45,539 nt of DNA from Spirochaetales bacterium (GCA_016936295.1 JAFGYD010000042.1:1-45539); one strand, 5' to 3'. Numbered from the stretch's first letter, positions 28,050 to 41,163 are shown. Numbers and translations are program-made. Notes: generated by a model from the letters alone, not told the origin.

Positions 28050-29002
28050 AATGTTTTTATTCCTGTATCTAAATAGGAGGATGTAAATCCTGTATTTTCT
28101 ATTTCGTATAGAGATTTTACAGCATTATATCCAATTTCGTAGGGATTTCTAACAATTGATCCAAGAATTACCCCTTTATCCATATAATTTAAAATTTCAT
28201 CGCTATCGCCAAAACTTATTATTTGAATTTCTCCAACCATATTACTGTCAATTATAGCTTGAACCGCAACTAAGGAGTCATTAGGATCGGTTAAAACAAT
28301 TAAATCCACTTCTGGCGAGTTTTTTACAATTTCATACACAATTCTTTCTGCATCTAAAGGGTTTAAACTTGTTATTGTATAATCAAGTTTATTAATTTTA
28401 TCCCCTAAAGAACTCTTTAAACCTAATTCAACAATACTTTTGTTAGATAGAAGTCCTGGATTTTTTTCTGAGTAAATAATCTGAATATTTAGTAGATCTT
28501 TTTCAGTTCTTTTAGAAATTTCACCAATAGCTCTTCCTGATTCAAAATTATTAGTACCAACATAAAAAGTATTTTTATCCCTTAATACCTCATTTTCAAT
28601 TTGAATAACAGGGATTCCATACTCTTCTAAAAATTTAATTTGATCTTTAATTTCAGAACTTTTACCTAAAGGATAGAGTGCAATTCCATTTATTCCAAGG
28701 AATGGCACCATATTTAAATCCATAATATTATTATCAATTGAATAAAATGAAACATAACAATCAAAATCTTCCTCTGCAGCCATAGCCCCTTTTTTTAATC
28801 CATTAAAAAAGGCTTGATCGGATGTAGGAATGAAAAATGCATAATAAGATTTTCGAACAATATTACTAACACTCTCTTCTTTAAGAAAGTCTGTACTACT
28901 TAGTAAAATATTAATTAAAAAAATTAATATTGCAATTGTAATAAAAGAAAAGACAAAAGGGATAGATTTTAGTATATTTCCTAAAGACTTTTTTCTATTC
29001 AA
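28043..29002 (-). CDS. membrane-anchored periplasmic sugar-binding-domain protein
   Basis: 319 aa; N-terminal TM then RbsB-like domain (AFFNGLKKGAMAAEEDF, VGTNNFESGRAIGE); TTG start overlapping the queA stop. Confidence 0.85.
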   Translation of the reverse strand: MNRKKSLGNILKSIPFVFSFITIAILIFLINILLSSTDFLKEESVSNIVRKSYYAFFIPTSDQAFFNGLKKGAMAAEEDFDCYVSFYSIDNNIMDLNMVPFLGINGIALYPLGKSSEIKDQIKFLEEYGIPVIQIENEVLRDKNTFYVGTNNFESGRAIGEISKRTEKDLLNIQIIYSEKNPGLLSNKSIVELGLKSSLGDKINKLDYTITSLNPLDAERIVYEIVKNSPEVDLIVLTDPNDSLVAVQAIIDSNMVGEIQIISFGDSDEILNYMDKGVILGSIVRNPYEIGYNAVKSLYEIENTGFTSSYLDTGIKTLW

Positions 29003-30017
29003 TTAGCATCGCATCCCCATAACTGAAAAACATATAACCTCTGTTAATAGCCTCAGTATAGGCTTTATCAATTAAATTTTTTGTAGCAAAAGTAGAAACT
29101 AATACCAATAAAGTAGATTCAGGAGTATGAAAATTAGTAAACATCTTATCTACAACTTTAAATTCATAGCCTGGTTTAATAAATAAATTTGTTCTTTGTG
29201 TTCCTCTTTTTAAAGCTCCATCACTCCATGAAGACTCTAAAGTTCTAACAGAAGTTGTTCCTACTGCTAAAATTTTTTTACCATTTTTTTTAGCATTTTC
29301 AATAATATCAGCGGTTTCGTTTGAAATATAAAAATCCTCAAAATGCATTTCATGATCGTCTAAATACTCAGCTCTCACCGGAGCAAAAGTTCCAAGCCCT
29401 ACATGAAGGGTTACAAATGCAATTTCGGCACCTTTTTCTCTAATTCTATCCAATAGATCATTAGTAAAATGGAGAGAGGCTGTAGGAGCTGCACAAGAAC
29501 CTATCTCTTTTGAGAAGACAGTTTGATATCGTTCGGAATCTGCATTATCATCATCTCTTTTAATATAAGGAGGTAGTGGAATGTGGGCGTTAACATCAAG
29601 ATAGTCGTCATCAATATCTCTATCAAATTCTATTAACCTATGATTTGTAGATACAACTTCAACAATTCTACCGGAAGCCCCGCCTTCAAACATATAATTT
29701 CGCCCCAAAATTTGTCTTTTTGCCTTTGAAACCATTACTTCCCATAAGCCCGGGGCTTTTTTTTCCAGCATAAAAAACTCTACACGGCCACCACTGTCCA
29801 TTGTTGTTCCAAATAATCGAGCCTTTCTAACCCTTGAATTATTAAAAACTACAACTGTGTTTTCATCTATAAAATCAGGTAAATCCTGCATGTTTTTATG
29901 TTCTATTGTCTGATTAGTTCTATTAAGAACCATTAAATTTGCTGTCCCTCTTTCTTCTGGAGGGTATTGAGCTATCTGTTCTTTTGGTAAATCAAAAGAG
30001 TAATCGCTGATTTTCAT
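28995..30017 (-). CDS. queA: S-adenosylmethionine:tRNA ribosyltransferase-isomerase
   Basis: 340 aa; [35 protein letters not shown]. Confidence 0.97.
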   Translation of the reverse strand: MKISDYSFDLPKEQIAQYPPEERGTANLMVLNRTNQTIEHKNMQDLPDFIDENTVVVFNNSRVRKARLFGTTMDSGGRVEFFMLEKKAPGLWEVMVSKAKRQILGRNYMFEGGASGRIVEVVSTNHRLIEFDRDIDDDYLDVNAHIPLPPYIKRDDDNADSERYQTVFSKEIGSCAAPTASLHFTNDLLDRIREKGAEIAFVTLHVGLGTFAPVRAEYLDDHEMHFEDFYISNETADIIENAKKNGKKILAVGTTSVRTLESSWSDGALKRGTQRTNLFIKPGYEFKVVDKMFTNFHTPESTLLVLVSTFATKNLIDKAYTEAINRGYMFFSYGDAMLIE

Positions 30018-31014
30018 GTAATTCCAGTCCTAAATGTTTATATGCTAATGGTGTTGCAACACGGCCTCTTGCTGTTCTTTTAATAAAACCTTTTTGTATT
30101 AGATAAGGTTCATAGAAATCCTCTAATGAGTCAATTCCCTCTCCAACACTTATTGCTAAAGTTTCAGCACCTACAGGGCCCCCACCATACTTTGTAATTA
30201 TTGTTCTTAAAATCTCACGGTCATGTCTCTCTAGACCATAACCATCAATTTCTAGCCGTTTTAATCCTTCATCTACTATTTTATTAGTAATAATTCCATT
30301 ACCTGTAACCTGGGCAAAGTCCCTCATACGTCTTAGAAGTCTATTTGCTACCCTTGGAGTCCCTCGGGAACATTTTGCTAGTAACATTGCAGCATCTTCA
30401 TCAATCAATATATTAAGAATTGTAGAGCTTCGATGTATAATATCCCGTAATTCCTCATCGGTATAAAAATTCATACGGATATTTATTCCAAATCTGGTAA
30501 AAAGTGGGCTAGACACCTTTCCTGGTTTTGTTGTTGCTCCAACTAATGTAAATGGAGGTATTGGTATTCTAATAGTTCTTGCAGATGGACCTTGCCCAAT
30601 AATCCAGTCAAGTTCATAATCCTCCATTGCTATATAGAGCATCTCCTCGACAGTTGGCTTTAATCTATGTATCTCATCGATAAAAAAAACACTATTTTCA
30701 GATATTGTAGTGAGAAGTCCTGCTAAATCCTTTGGTTTATCTAATGCCGGGGCTGAAGTCACCCTTGTTTCTACCCCAAGTTCATTTGCCATAATATTTG
30801 CAAGTGTAGTTTTACCCAACCCTGGAGGCCCATTTAAAAAAACGTGATCCAGAGCTTCTCCTCTATCTCTTGCTGCTGTTATAAATATATTAAGGTTGTC
30901 TTTAATCTCTTCTTGACCTTGAAAATCTGCTAAAAGTTTTGGTCTTATTGGGTTATCAAAACGCTCTGCTTCATCGTTAAAAAGAGTCTCACCTGTTAAT
31001 ATACTTTCATCCAT
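29992..31014 (-). CDS. ruvB: Holliday junction helicase RuvB
   Basis: 340 aa; [31 protein letters not shown]. Confidence 0.98.
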   Translation of the reverse strand: MDESILTGETLFNDEAERFDNPIRPKLLADFQGQEEIKDNLNIFITAARDRGEALDHVFLNGPPGLGKTTLANIMANELGVETRVTSAPALDKPKDLAGLLTTISENSVFFIDEIHRLKPTVEEMLYIAMEDYELDWIIGQGPSARTIRIPIPPFTLVGATTKPGKVSSPLFTRFGINIRMNFYTDEELRDIIHRSSTILNILIDEDAAMLLAKCSRGTPRVANRLLRRMRDFAQVTGNGIITNKIVDEGLKRLEIDGYGLERHDREILRTIITKYGGGPVGAETLAISVGEGIDSLEDFYEPYLIQKGFIKRTARGRVATPLAYKHLGLELHENQRLLF

Positions 31015-31022
31015 TTCTTATC

Positions 31023-31604
31023 CTAAATAGTTAGTTTAATTATTACCTGTCGGAGAATTTCTCCTTCATCTAATTTTTCAGAAGTTGATGTAACTTCTGT
31101 TAATGCTATTTTTGCTTTTTTCTTGTCAAAGCCCATAGCAACAAGAGAATCCAGTATCTCCTTATCTACGCTATCGGAAGAACTCTCTTTAATTTCATCA
31201 TCTTCCAGCTTTAATTTTCCTTTTAGTGCAAGAATAATTTTCTGAGCTGTTTTTTTACCTAGACCAGGAACCTTTTCCAATCTATTAATATCTTCTTCGT
31301 CCAGGCATCTAATAAAATCTGATGGCTTTATTCCAGAAAGAATTTTTTGTGCTGCTTTAGCTCCAACACCATTAACCTTTATTAGATCCAGAAATAAAAT
31401 TCTCTCGTCCTTAGTTGCAAAACCAAATAGGGTCATTCCATCTTCTTTATGTTGTAAATATGTGTATATTTTTTTCTCTTCACCTAAATGGCATTGATCA
31501 AGTGTATATAATGAAGCCTGAATATCCCATTCAATTCCACCAATCATTAAACAAAGGCGACTTATACTTTTTTCTGTAATTTTACCTGTTAAGCTATTAT
31601 ACAT
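31023..31604 (-). CDS. ruvA: Holliday junction protein RuvA
   Basis: 193 aa; MYNSLTGKITEKS, HhH motifs. Confidence 0.95.
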   Translation of the reverse strand: MYNSLTGKITEKSISRLCLMIGGIEWDIQASLYTLDQCHLGEEKKIYTYLQHKEDGMTLFGFATKDERILFLDLIKVNGVGAKAAQKILSGIKPSDFIRCLDEEDINRLEKVPGLGKKTAQKIILALKGKLKLEDDEIKESSSDSVDKEILDSLVAMGFDKKKAKIALTEVTSTSEKLDEGEILRQVIIKLTI

Positions 31605-32079
31605 TTATCCTCACGCTATGAACATGGCAAATAGCTGCGGCTAGTGCATCTGCAGCATGATCTGGTTTAGGAATGGTTTTAAGTTTTAAAAGAAGTTTTA
31701 CCATTTCCTGGACCTGAATTTTACTAGCTTTACCATTTCCAACTACTGCTTGTTTTATTTGAATTGGAGTGTACTCTCCTGTAATTATTCCTTTATTTCC
31801 TAAAGCTAATAACTGTACCCCTCTTGCTTGAGCAACAGGAAGTGCCGATGTTACATTTTTGGAAAAATAAAGAGTTTCAATACCTGCATTTGTTGGTTCG
31901 TATTTATCAATTATTTCTGTTAATTGATCATATATATTCTTTAATCGAATATTTGGCATTAATTCATTTTTGGTTGTAATTGTACCATGTATTAAATATT
32001 TAAATCTTATACCATCGGTCTCTATTAAACCCCAGCCTGTATTTGCAAGGCCGGGATCAATTCCTATAACCCTAACCAC
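31597..32079 (-). CDS. ruvC: crossover junction endodeoxyribonuclease RuvC
   Basis: 160 aa; VIGIDPGLANTGWGLIE, DHAADALAAAICH. Confidence 0.96.
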   Translation of the reverse strand: MVRVIGIDPGLANTGWGLIETDGIRFKYLIHGTITTKNELMPNIRLKNIYDQLTEIIDKYEPTNAGIETLYFSKNVTSALPVAQARGVQLLALGNKGIITGEYTPIQIKQAVVGNGKASKIQVQEMVKLLLKLKTIPKPDHAADALAAAICHVHSVRINV

Positions 32080-32793
32080 CTAGGCTAGATTTGAGGAAAC
32101 ACTTTGAACATCATCGTGATCTTCTAGTTTATCGATAAGTGCTAGAAGTTTTTCAGTTTTTTCTTCATCAAGTTCAACTGTATTATCTGGAACCATTGTT
32201 ATTTCTGCTCCTAAATGTTCATACCCAGCTGATTGTAAAGCATTTAATACTGCCTCAAAATCACCTGGTTCAGTTACTACTTCTATAACATCACCTGTGG
32301 TCACATCTTCGGCACCAGCATCTAATGCTGTTTCAAATATTGCATCGAAGTTATTTCCCTCTAAATCGTAGGTAATAACACCTTTTCTATTAAATTGATA
32401 TGAAACAGCTCCAGTTGCAGCTAATGACCCACCATTTTTATTAAGAATAGATTTAACATCGGCACTTGTTCTATTTTTATTATCAGTTAATGTTTCAATT
32501 ATTATACCTACTCCACCATGACCATAACCTTCATATACAAGCTCCTGGAAAATTGCACCGTCAGTCTCTCCACAACCCTTTTTAATTGCTCTTGAGATAT
32601 TATCTTTTGGCATATTTGCAGCTTTAGCTTTTAGTAAAGCAGTTCTTAATCTTGGGTTTGTTTCTTCATCTCCACCACCCATTCGTGCTGCAACAGTAAT
32701 CTCTTTAATTATTTTGCAGAAAATCTTTCCTCTTTTAGCATCTAGAGCACCCTTTTTATGTTTAATTGTTGCCCATTTACTATGTCCTGACAT
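32080..32793 (-). CDS. yebC: YebC/PmpR family protein
   Basis: 237 aa; MSGHSKWATIKHKKGALDAKRGKIF. Confidence 0.97.
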   Translation of the reverse strand: MSGHSKWATIKHKKGALDAKRGKIFCKIIKEITVAARMGGGDEETNPRLRTALLKAKAANMPKDNISRAIKKGCGETDGAIFQELVYEGYGHGGVGIIIETLTDNKNRTSADVKSILNKNGGSLAATGAVSYQFNRKGVITYDLEGNNFDAIFETALDAGAEDVTTGDVIEVVTEPGDFEAVLNALQSAGYEHLGAEITMVPDNTVELDEEKTEKLLALIDKLEDHDDVQSVSSNLA

Positions 32794-32825
32794 GAAGTCT
32801 CCTTTGTTGATAATTGTACAAAAGT

Positions 32826-33401
32826 TTACACAATAAAGATTTCTTCTGTCAACATAAACTCTTTGCTACCATAGTAGTTTATATTCCACGATGAATCAAA
32901 AATAATTGATGTAAGTGAACAATTATGAATAGGGGTATTTTCCCAGTTTAATTCCCCTTCACTTAACATATTTAAAAGGATATTTATTACTCCTCCATGA
33001 GTTACAACAATATGCGTCCCTTGAGTCAATTTTTCCATATCCTTTAAGAAAGAACTAATTTTACTTTCCATACTATGAATACTTTCAACTCCAAAAAGGT
33101 CTCTATTTACAGTTTTAGAATAATCTACAGATTTTCCTGAAAGCTCCCCGAAATCCCTTTCCACTAATCGACGATCACTATATATATTTAATCCTAATTT
33201 TTTATTTAAGATTTCCGCTGTTTCATAGGCTCTTGAAAGAGGACTTGATGTTATTGAGTTCACACTAATATTAAAACTTGAAGTAAGTCTTTCAGCCTCT
33301 TCCCTACCTGTCTGATTAAGTGGAATATCCTGTATGCCCTGTAATCTTTTTTCCAGATTCCAATCGGTCTGCCCATGTCTAATAAAAATTAATTCTATCA
33401 T
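32826..33401 (-). CDS. histidine phosphatase family protein
   Basis: 191 aa; IFIRHGQTDWNLEKRLQG. Confidence 0.93.
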   Translation of the reverse strand: MIELIFIRHGQTDWNLEKRLQGIQDIPLNQTGREEAERLTSSFNISVNSITSSPLSRAYETAEILNKKLGLNIYSDRRLVERDFGELSGKSVDYSKTVNRDLFGVESIHSMESKISSFLKDMEKLTQGTHIVVTHGGVINILLNMLSEGELNWENTPIHNCSLTSIIFDSSWNINYYGSKEFMLTEEIFIV

Positions 33402-34117
33402 CTTCGCTTCCAGGATATATAATCTAGAAAATCATCTGCATGTCTATTTAGCACTAAATTAATTGGAAACCCTATTTCCTGTATTAAACTTATAGCCATA
33501 TCAAATCGACCTACAGACGATGTATGATGAGCATCACTACCCATAATAACAGGTAAATTATAATTTCCACAAACTTCCAGAATTTTTATTAACCCTTCTC
33601 TACTATTCTCCCTAAAAGTGGTTGGAAGCAAAGAACTATTGTTTATTTCTAAAAGAGTTTTACTCTCTTTAGCTGCAATTACAACATTTTCAATATCAAA
33701 TGCATATCTTCTATCTTCGGGGTGTCCTATAACAGAAACATATCTGTTCTCCATTAAATTAAGTAATGCATCGGTGGTTTTAACTATATTAGAAGGTTCT
33801 ATACATGGTGAATGAAAACTGGCAATAACTAACTCCATTTCAGATAATATTTCATGGGGGATATCCAATTCGCCCTGAAAATTAATTATATTAGCTTCAA
33901 CACCCCTAAGAATCCTGACATCATGTATAATTTTAGGTATTACCCTCAAATTATGGAAATGATAAATATGAGCGCCACCCGGCATAGCTGGAGCATGATC
34001 GGTTGTTGCTAAAATCTTTAATCCTTTTTCAGAGGCAGCTAAAGCCATCTCGTTAAGAGTGGAATAAGCATGTCCACTTGCCGTTGTATGTGTGTGTATA
34101 TCTAACTCTATATTCAT
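33398..34117 (-). CDS. PHP-domain phosphatase (YcdX-like)
   Basis: 239 aa; LDIHTHTTASGHAYST, TDHAPAMPGGAH, MGSDAHH. Confidence 0.88.
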   Translation of the reverse strand: MNIELDIHTHTTASGHAYSTLNEMALAASEKGLKILATTDHAPAMPGGAHIYHFHNLRVIPKIIHDVRILRGVEANIINFQGELDIPHEILSEMELVIASFHSPCIEPSNIVKTTDALLNLMENRYVSVIGHPEDRRYAFDIENVVIAAKESKTLLEINNSSLLPTTFRENSREGLIKILEVCGNYNLPVIMGSDAHHTSSVGRFDMAISLIQEIGFPINLVLNRHADDFLDYISWKRR

Positions 34118-34137
34118 AAATAGAGTATAAAGGAGAT

Positions 34138-35460
34138 CTATATTATATTAAAGATGGTATCTTTAATTGATTCTGAAATTGTAGGATGAGGAAATATAAT
34201 TTCTTGAAATCTTTTAAAATCATACCCTTCTGTAATTGCAATTGTTGCTATAGAGATAATTTCTGAGACTCCACTTCCTATAATATGAATACCTAAAATT
34301 TTATGACTATCCTTATCTCCAATTACAATACAAATTCCGCCATCAAAACCATCTTCTACCCTGTATCTTCCATTACTTTTTAAATAAAGGACATTTTTTA
34401 CTATAGATATATCCCTCTCTTTAGCCTGTTTTATACTTAAACCAACACTTGCAACTTCTGGTTCTGAATAAATAACAGAAGGAATTATATTAAAATTCAT
34501 TATTTTTGGTTCAAAAAAGATATTATTAATGGCAAATTTTGCCATCTGCTCTGCACCATGAGCTAAATATGTCTTCCCTGTTACGTCACCAACTGCATAT
34601 ATATTGTTTATCGAAGTTTTAAAATAATCGTTAACTTCGACTCTCCCATTATTAACTATTCCTAAATGTTTAAATTCATCGCAGTTTGGTGTACGACCAG
34701 TTGCAATTAAAATATATTGGGAATCGATATATTCCATATTATTTTTATATTTAAAAAAAACTCTGTTTGAATCAATCTCCAATACTTCAGCTTCTAAATA
34801 TATTTGGGCATTTAAAGACTTCCCTAAAACCTTCCCTAATCTCTCCTCCATATTGGGTATTAAATTGGAACTTAATTCTAAAATTTTAACATCAACACCT
34901 ATATTTGAAAAAATAGAAGCGAATTCAACACCTATAACACCTCCACCGATTATAGTTATTGACTCAGGGATTTTTTTTAATTCAAGTATTTGTGTTGTTG
35001 ATAATACATTTTTAGAACTTATCCCCTTAATTTTGGGTACTGATGGTCTACTTCCTGTTGAAATTAATATAAATTCGCCGCTGTATATTTTTTGTTCAAC
35101 TTGAATTCTATTTTTATCCAGGATAACTCCGTGACCCTTTACTATTTCAATTCCTTTTTGTTTAAGTAGTGATATTAGAGAATTTCTTATATCTGTTACT
35201 GCTAAATTCTTCCATTCCATTGCTTTATCAAACTTAAAGGTACTTAAAGAATTTACTACTCCTATATGTTCGCTATGAACAGATTTCTTAAAGGTTTTAG
35301 CGGAATTCAATAGGGACTTAGTAGGAATACATCCTTTATTTAAACATACCCCTCCCATTTCATCTTCTTCAATGATTAGAACTTTTTTCCCTAATTTAAC
35401 AGATTCTAAAGCAGCAGTATATCCTCCAGGACCACCACCTAAAATCATTAAATCGAACAT
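34138..35460 (-). CDS. lpd: dihydrolipoyl dehydrogenase
   Basis: 440 aa; EEDEMGGVCLNKGCIPTKSLL redox motif; FAD/NAD motifs. Confidence 0.94.
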   Translation of the reverse strand: MFDLMILGGGPGGYTAALESVKLGKKVLIIEEDEMGGVCLNKGCIPTKSLLNSAKTFKKSVHSEHIGVVNSLSTFKFDKAMEWKNLAVTDIRNSLISLLKQKGIEIVKGHGVILDKNRIQVEQKIYSGEFILISTGSRPSVPKIKGISSKNVLSTTQILELKKIPESITIIGGGVIGVEFASIFSNIGVDVKILELSSNLIPNMEERLGKVLGKSLNAQIYLEAEVLEIDSNRVFFKYKNNMEYIDSQYILIATGRTPNCDEFKHLGIVNNGRVEVNDYFKTSINNIYAVGDVTGKTYLAHGAEQMAKFAINNIFFEPKIMNFNIIPSVIYSEPEVASVGLSIKQAKERDISIVKNVLYLKSNGRYRVEDGFDGGICIVIGDKDSHKILGIHIIGSGVSEIISIATIAITEGYDFKRFQEIIFPHPTISESIKDTIFNII

Positions 35461-36320
35461 AATAACCTCCTTGCATTGTAAGAACTTCTTATAAGTGGAC
35501 CAGACGCAACACCTTTAAATCCAAGCTTAATGGCATAATCATACCAATATTTAAATTTTTCAGGGGTTATATAGGATATAACATCTAAATGCTTTTTGGT
35601 TGGCTGGCAATATTGACCTATAGTTAACAGATCACAATTAACTTCTCTTAAATGATTTAAAACCTTTTCAATTTCGTGATCTTTTTCACCCATACCAAGA
35701 ATTATTCCGGATTTTGTAATAATCTTACTTTTTTCTTTAACTCTTTTTAATAATTCAAGACTTCTATCATAGGAGGCTCCTATCCTAACAGATGAATATA
35801 ACCTTTCAACTGTTTCTATATTATGATTTATAACTGTTGGATTACAATTAATTACATTATCGATTGCTGATAGATTACCTAAAAAATCTGGTACCAGGAG
35901 CTCAATTTCTGTTTTCATTGATTTTTTTCTAATAGAATTCACTACATTTACAAAATGGGAAGAACCTCCATCTACTAAGTCATCCCTTGTTACAGAAGTT
36001 ATAACTACATATTCTAAACCAAGACGATTAACAACCTTGGCTATATTTTCTGATTCCAAATTATCAACAGTTTGAGGAATACCTTTATCTATATTACAAA
36101 ATCTGCAAGCTCTGGTACAAATATTGCCAAGAATTAAAAATGTTGCGGTCTTATTACTATAACACTCTGTTCTATTTGGACATTTAGCAGATTTACAAAC
36201 ACTATTTAAATTATGCTCTACTAAAAGATTTTCTACATATGTAATCATTTTACCATCAGGAATTTTTATTTTAAGCCAACTCGGTTTTCGGTTATTCACT
36301 AAACAACTCCGGAAAAACAT
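35448..36320 (-). CDS. lipA: lipoyl synthase
   Basis: 290 aa; CKSAKCPNRTEC and CTRACRFCNI cysteine motifs. Confidence 0.96.
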   Translation of the reverse strand: MFFRSCLVNNRKPSWLKIKIPDGKMITYVENLLVEHNLNSVCKSAKCPNRTECYSNKTATFLILGNICTRACRFCNIDKGIPQTVDNLESENIAKVVNRLGLEYVVITSVTRDDLVDGGSSHFVNVVNSIRKKSMKTEIELLVPDFLGNLSAIDNVINCNPTVINHNIETVERLYSSVRIGASYDRSLELLKRVKEKSKIITKSGIILGMGEKDHEIEKVLNHLREVNCDLLTIGQYCQPTKKHLDVISYITPEKFKYWYDYAIKLGFKGVASGPLIRSSYNARRLLCSI

Positions 36321-36914
36321 TTTTTATATTTCCCCCAATTATTTTTTTTACTATGGCTATATTAACTTCTTTATGTAGAATTTCTTTAACACTTGTTGCT
36401 TCAAATCCAACTAATCCGCATGGGTTTATCCATGAAAAAGGTTTAAGATCTGTATTTATATTAATTGCAATCCCATGAATGGTTATTCCATTCTTGACTC
36501 TTACACCTATACTTGCAATTTTTTTATTATCAACCCATACACCATGGTTAATTTTACTTCGAGTAGCTTTAACACCAAAATACTCTAAACTCTTAATAGA
36601 TAACTCTTCCAGTCTATAAATATACTCTTTAATTCCAATATTTATTTTTTTTATATTAATAATTGGATATACCACAACTTGACCAGGTCCATGATATGTT
36701 ATATTTCCACCACGATCTGTTTCAAAAACTGGAATATCATTTTTTATAATAATATTTTCCACTCCCCCCCTTTTTCCTAAAGTATAAGTAGGTGTATGTT
36801 CCAGTATTAAAAATGTATCGTTAATTAAATTTCTCTCTCTTTTAGAGTGTAGTTCCATCATCTGTTTTAATCCATGGGAATATGGGCAATACTCTCTTTC
36901 TTCTATAATATCAA

Positions 36915-36918
<4 letters not shown>
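36292..36918 (-). CDS. lipB: lipoyl(octanoyl) transferase
   Basis: 208 aa; TDRGGNITYHGPGQ, INPCGL. Confidence 0.96.
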
Positions 36919-38350
<1,432 letters not shown>

Positions 38351-38354
<4 letters not shown>

Positions 38355-39652
38355 ACACCCTCCCTTACAATTAATAAAAATTCATCCATATCAATTTTTG
38401 TTAAAACCTCGGTAACTGTAATTAAATAGTATTCATCAATTTTATATCCGGGAATAATTTTGTATTTTTTAAAAAGGTTCATATCAAATGTTTTAGGAAA
38501 TTTTACTAGAAATTCATTAAATGTTTCTGATTCATATTTTAAAGAACACCCTAAATTTATTAATCCTTTCTTTAAATATTCAGAATTGCTAAAGTTAATA
38601 GATGCTAATCTTTTTAATCCTTCCCCACCTAGTAAAGACATATAAATTGTAGCAGAAACAACACATAACCCCTGGTTGGAACAGATGTTACTTGTTGCTT
38701 TTTCACGCCTGATATGTTGCTCTCTTGTTGCTAAAGTTAAAGAGAAACTTCTATTCCCATTTTTATCAATAGTTTGACCAACTAATCTACCGGGAACAGC
38801 TCTTAAAAAATCTTTTTTAAACCCAAAGATTCCCAAACAGGGTCCTCCATAATTTTGGGATAATCCAAAACTCTGAGCCTCGCCGCAGGCTAAATCCGCA
38901 TTGTAAAAACCTGGAGGTTGAAAAAGTCCGAATGACAATATTTCTGTAAACACAGAGATAAAGAGTGTACAATTACTCCCAATAATTGGTTTAACTTTTT
39001 CCTGATCCTCAATAACTCCAAAATAATTAGGTGATTGTATAGAAATTGAAGCGAGTTCTGATATATTCTCAATAGAATCAAGGTCTGTTTTACCATCTTT
39101 GTTTAGTTCTAAATAGATAATTTCTAAATCTGCACCCTGGGAGTATGTTTTTAAAACATCCAGATAGTGTGGATTAATACCCATAGAGACTGCAACTTTT
39201 TTACTTTTATTTACCCTAACAGATAATAAAACACCTTCAACAAAGCTTGTTGCCCCATCGTACATAGATGAGTTTGAGTAATCCATCCCTAAATAAGTTG
39301 AAATATAAGTCTGAAATTCAAATTGAGTCTGTAACGTCCCTTGGGATATTTCAGGTTGATATGGTGTATATGATGTTAAAAATTCTGATCTTGAAGTTAA
39401 ATAGGGTATTATACTTGGTATAAAATGGTTGTATATACCTCCCCCTAAGTAGGATTTTTGCAGACCATCATCTTTACTAATTTTGTTAAAATAAGATTCT
39501 AACTCCCATTCGGATATTGGTTTTGGAAGATTTAAACCTTTTTCTAATTGTAATGATTTAGGTATAGAATCGAATAACTCATCAATACTTTTTTTACCTA
39601 TAATCCCTAACATATATTCAATTTCATTAGAACTATGGGATAGATATCTCAT
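38351..39652 (-). CDS. gcvPA: glycine dehydrogenase (decarboxylating) subunit 1
   Basis: 433 aa; MRYLSHSSNEIEYML, ATREQHIRREKATSNICSNQGL. Confidence 0.96.
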
Positions 39653-39653
39653 T

Positions 39654-40034
39654 TTAACCCTCTATTATTTTTTTAGCCTCGTCACTATTTAATAATTTAT
39701 TAAAATCATCTTCACTATCTGCCTTAATTTTTATAATCCATGAACTATATGGTTCTGAATTAATTAGTTCAGGGGAATCGGTTAACTCGTTATTAACAGC
39801 TATAATTTCTCCTGAAAATGGCATATTAATTTCCGAAACAGCCTTGGATGACTCCAGTTCTCCAAAGGAATCCCCGGATTCTAATTTTGTTCCTACACCG
39901 GGAAGATCGACATAAACAATATCTCCTAATTGACTCTGGGCAAAATCAGATATACCTACAATATAAACATCTCCATCTTTTTTTACCCATTCGTGGGTTT
40001 TTGCATACATTAAATCCTGTGGGAAATTACTCAT
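39654..40034 (-). CDS. gcvH: glycine cleavage system H protein
   Basis: 126 aa; lipoyl-Lys motif GELESSKAVSEINMP. Confidence 0.97.
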   Translation of the reverse strand: MSNFPQDLMYAKTHEWVKKDGDVYIVGISDFAQSQLGDIVYVDLPGVGTKLESGDSFGELESSKAVSEINMPFSGEIIAVNNELTDSPELINSEPYSSWIIKIKADSEDDFNKLLNSDEAKKIIEG

Positions 40035-41163
40035 ACATACTCCTTATTCTTTTAAGTGAGTATCTAGCCGTTCTTTCGGGCCTAATACTCTCTACAATTT
40101 CAACTTCCAAATCCCTGGATCCATCACTAATTATAACTCTGTCACCTGAGGTCATTTTTCTATTTATAATTATAAAACCTGCAGCCAATCCCTTTATTTT
40201 TATATCAGAAGAATTCTTTGACTTAACACTAATTATTTCATTGCCAACTCTTGTTAAGGAAACTTCTGAAACACAGGATAAAACCCGCCCGATTTCTTCT
40301 GAATTATAGTAGACAACTCCACTATTTTTTAATTTTCGTACATCGTATCCCAAATAGCTATATGTATAGGATGTATTTGAAATAATGGGAGTATCAACGC
40401 AAAAATCCCAGGGGGTATTACAAAACTTCCAATTTCCAAAATCTTGATGGGATAGAGGCAAATTTGCACCTACCCTTAGTGAATCTCTGGAAGCTAATCC
40501 GCATGACATTATGTTAAATACTTCTCCTTGGATTAGTAATTCATCCCATAATTTAGTACCTAGATCATTTTTACAATAAATTTCAAAACCCAATTCACCA
40601 GTGTATCCAGACCTTGAAATAAGGTAGTCATTATTAGTGAAAGAACCTTTAAACGTGTAATATGGAAAATCTGCAAATAACGCCTTCCCAAATATTTTCT
40701 CCATTAAAAAAAGGGATTTGGGACCTTGAACATCAATTTTACATATTGTATTTGTATGGTTAAAAATTGTTACATTACTAAAATTAAAACTCTTTAAGTG
40801 ATCAATAATAATTTCACCCATACCTGCATTAACAACAATAATAAATTCATTGTGGGAAAATTTATAAATAACAGCATCATCTATAACAAAATAATCCGGA
40901 GTTAAAAATAATCCGTAAATCTCCTTTCTTGGAGATAGATTTGTAATATTTCTAGAGAAAGAACTATTTAATAGTCTTTCGGAATTCTCCCCTGTCAAAC
41001 TTAGAACAGACATATGGCTAGTGTCAAAAATACCAACATTATTTATAACATTAATATGTTCATCCTTTGCGGAATGATACCATAATGGCATATCATAGCC
41101 ACCAAAAACCGAAAACATAGCTCCTTTATTTAAATGTTTTTCATAAAGAGGTGTTCTATTCAT
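40027..41163 (-). CDS. gcvT: glycine cleavage system T protein
   Basis: 378 aa; TPLYEKHLNKGAMFSVFGGYDMPLWY, SRSGYTGELGFEIY. Confidence 0.95.
   Translation of the reverse strand: MNRTPLYEKHLNKGAMFSVFGGYDMPLWYHSAKDEHINVINNVGIFDTSHMSVLSLTGENSERLLNSSFSRNITNLSPRKEIYGLFLTPDYFVIDDAVIYKFSHNEFIIVVNAGMGEIIIDHLKSFNFSNVTIFNHTNTICKIDVQGPKSLFLMEKIFGKALFADFPYYTFKGSFTNNDYLISRSGYTGELGFEIYCKNDLGTKLWDELLIQGEVFNIMSCGLASRDSLRVGANLPLSHQDFGNWKFCNTPWDFCVDTPIISNTSYTYSYLGYDVRKLKNSGVVYYNSEEIGRVLSCVSEVSLTRVGNEIISVKSKNSSDIKIKGLAAGFIIINRKMTSGDRVIISDGSRDLEVEIVESIRPERTARYSLKRIRSMYE

Noticed and set aside
39848-40309. 153-aa plus-strand ORF
   Set aside because: Antisense across gcvH and gcvT; shadow ORF.
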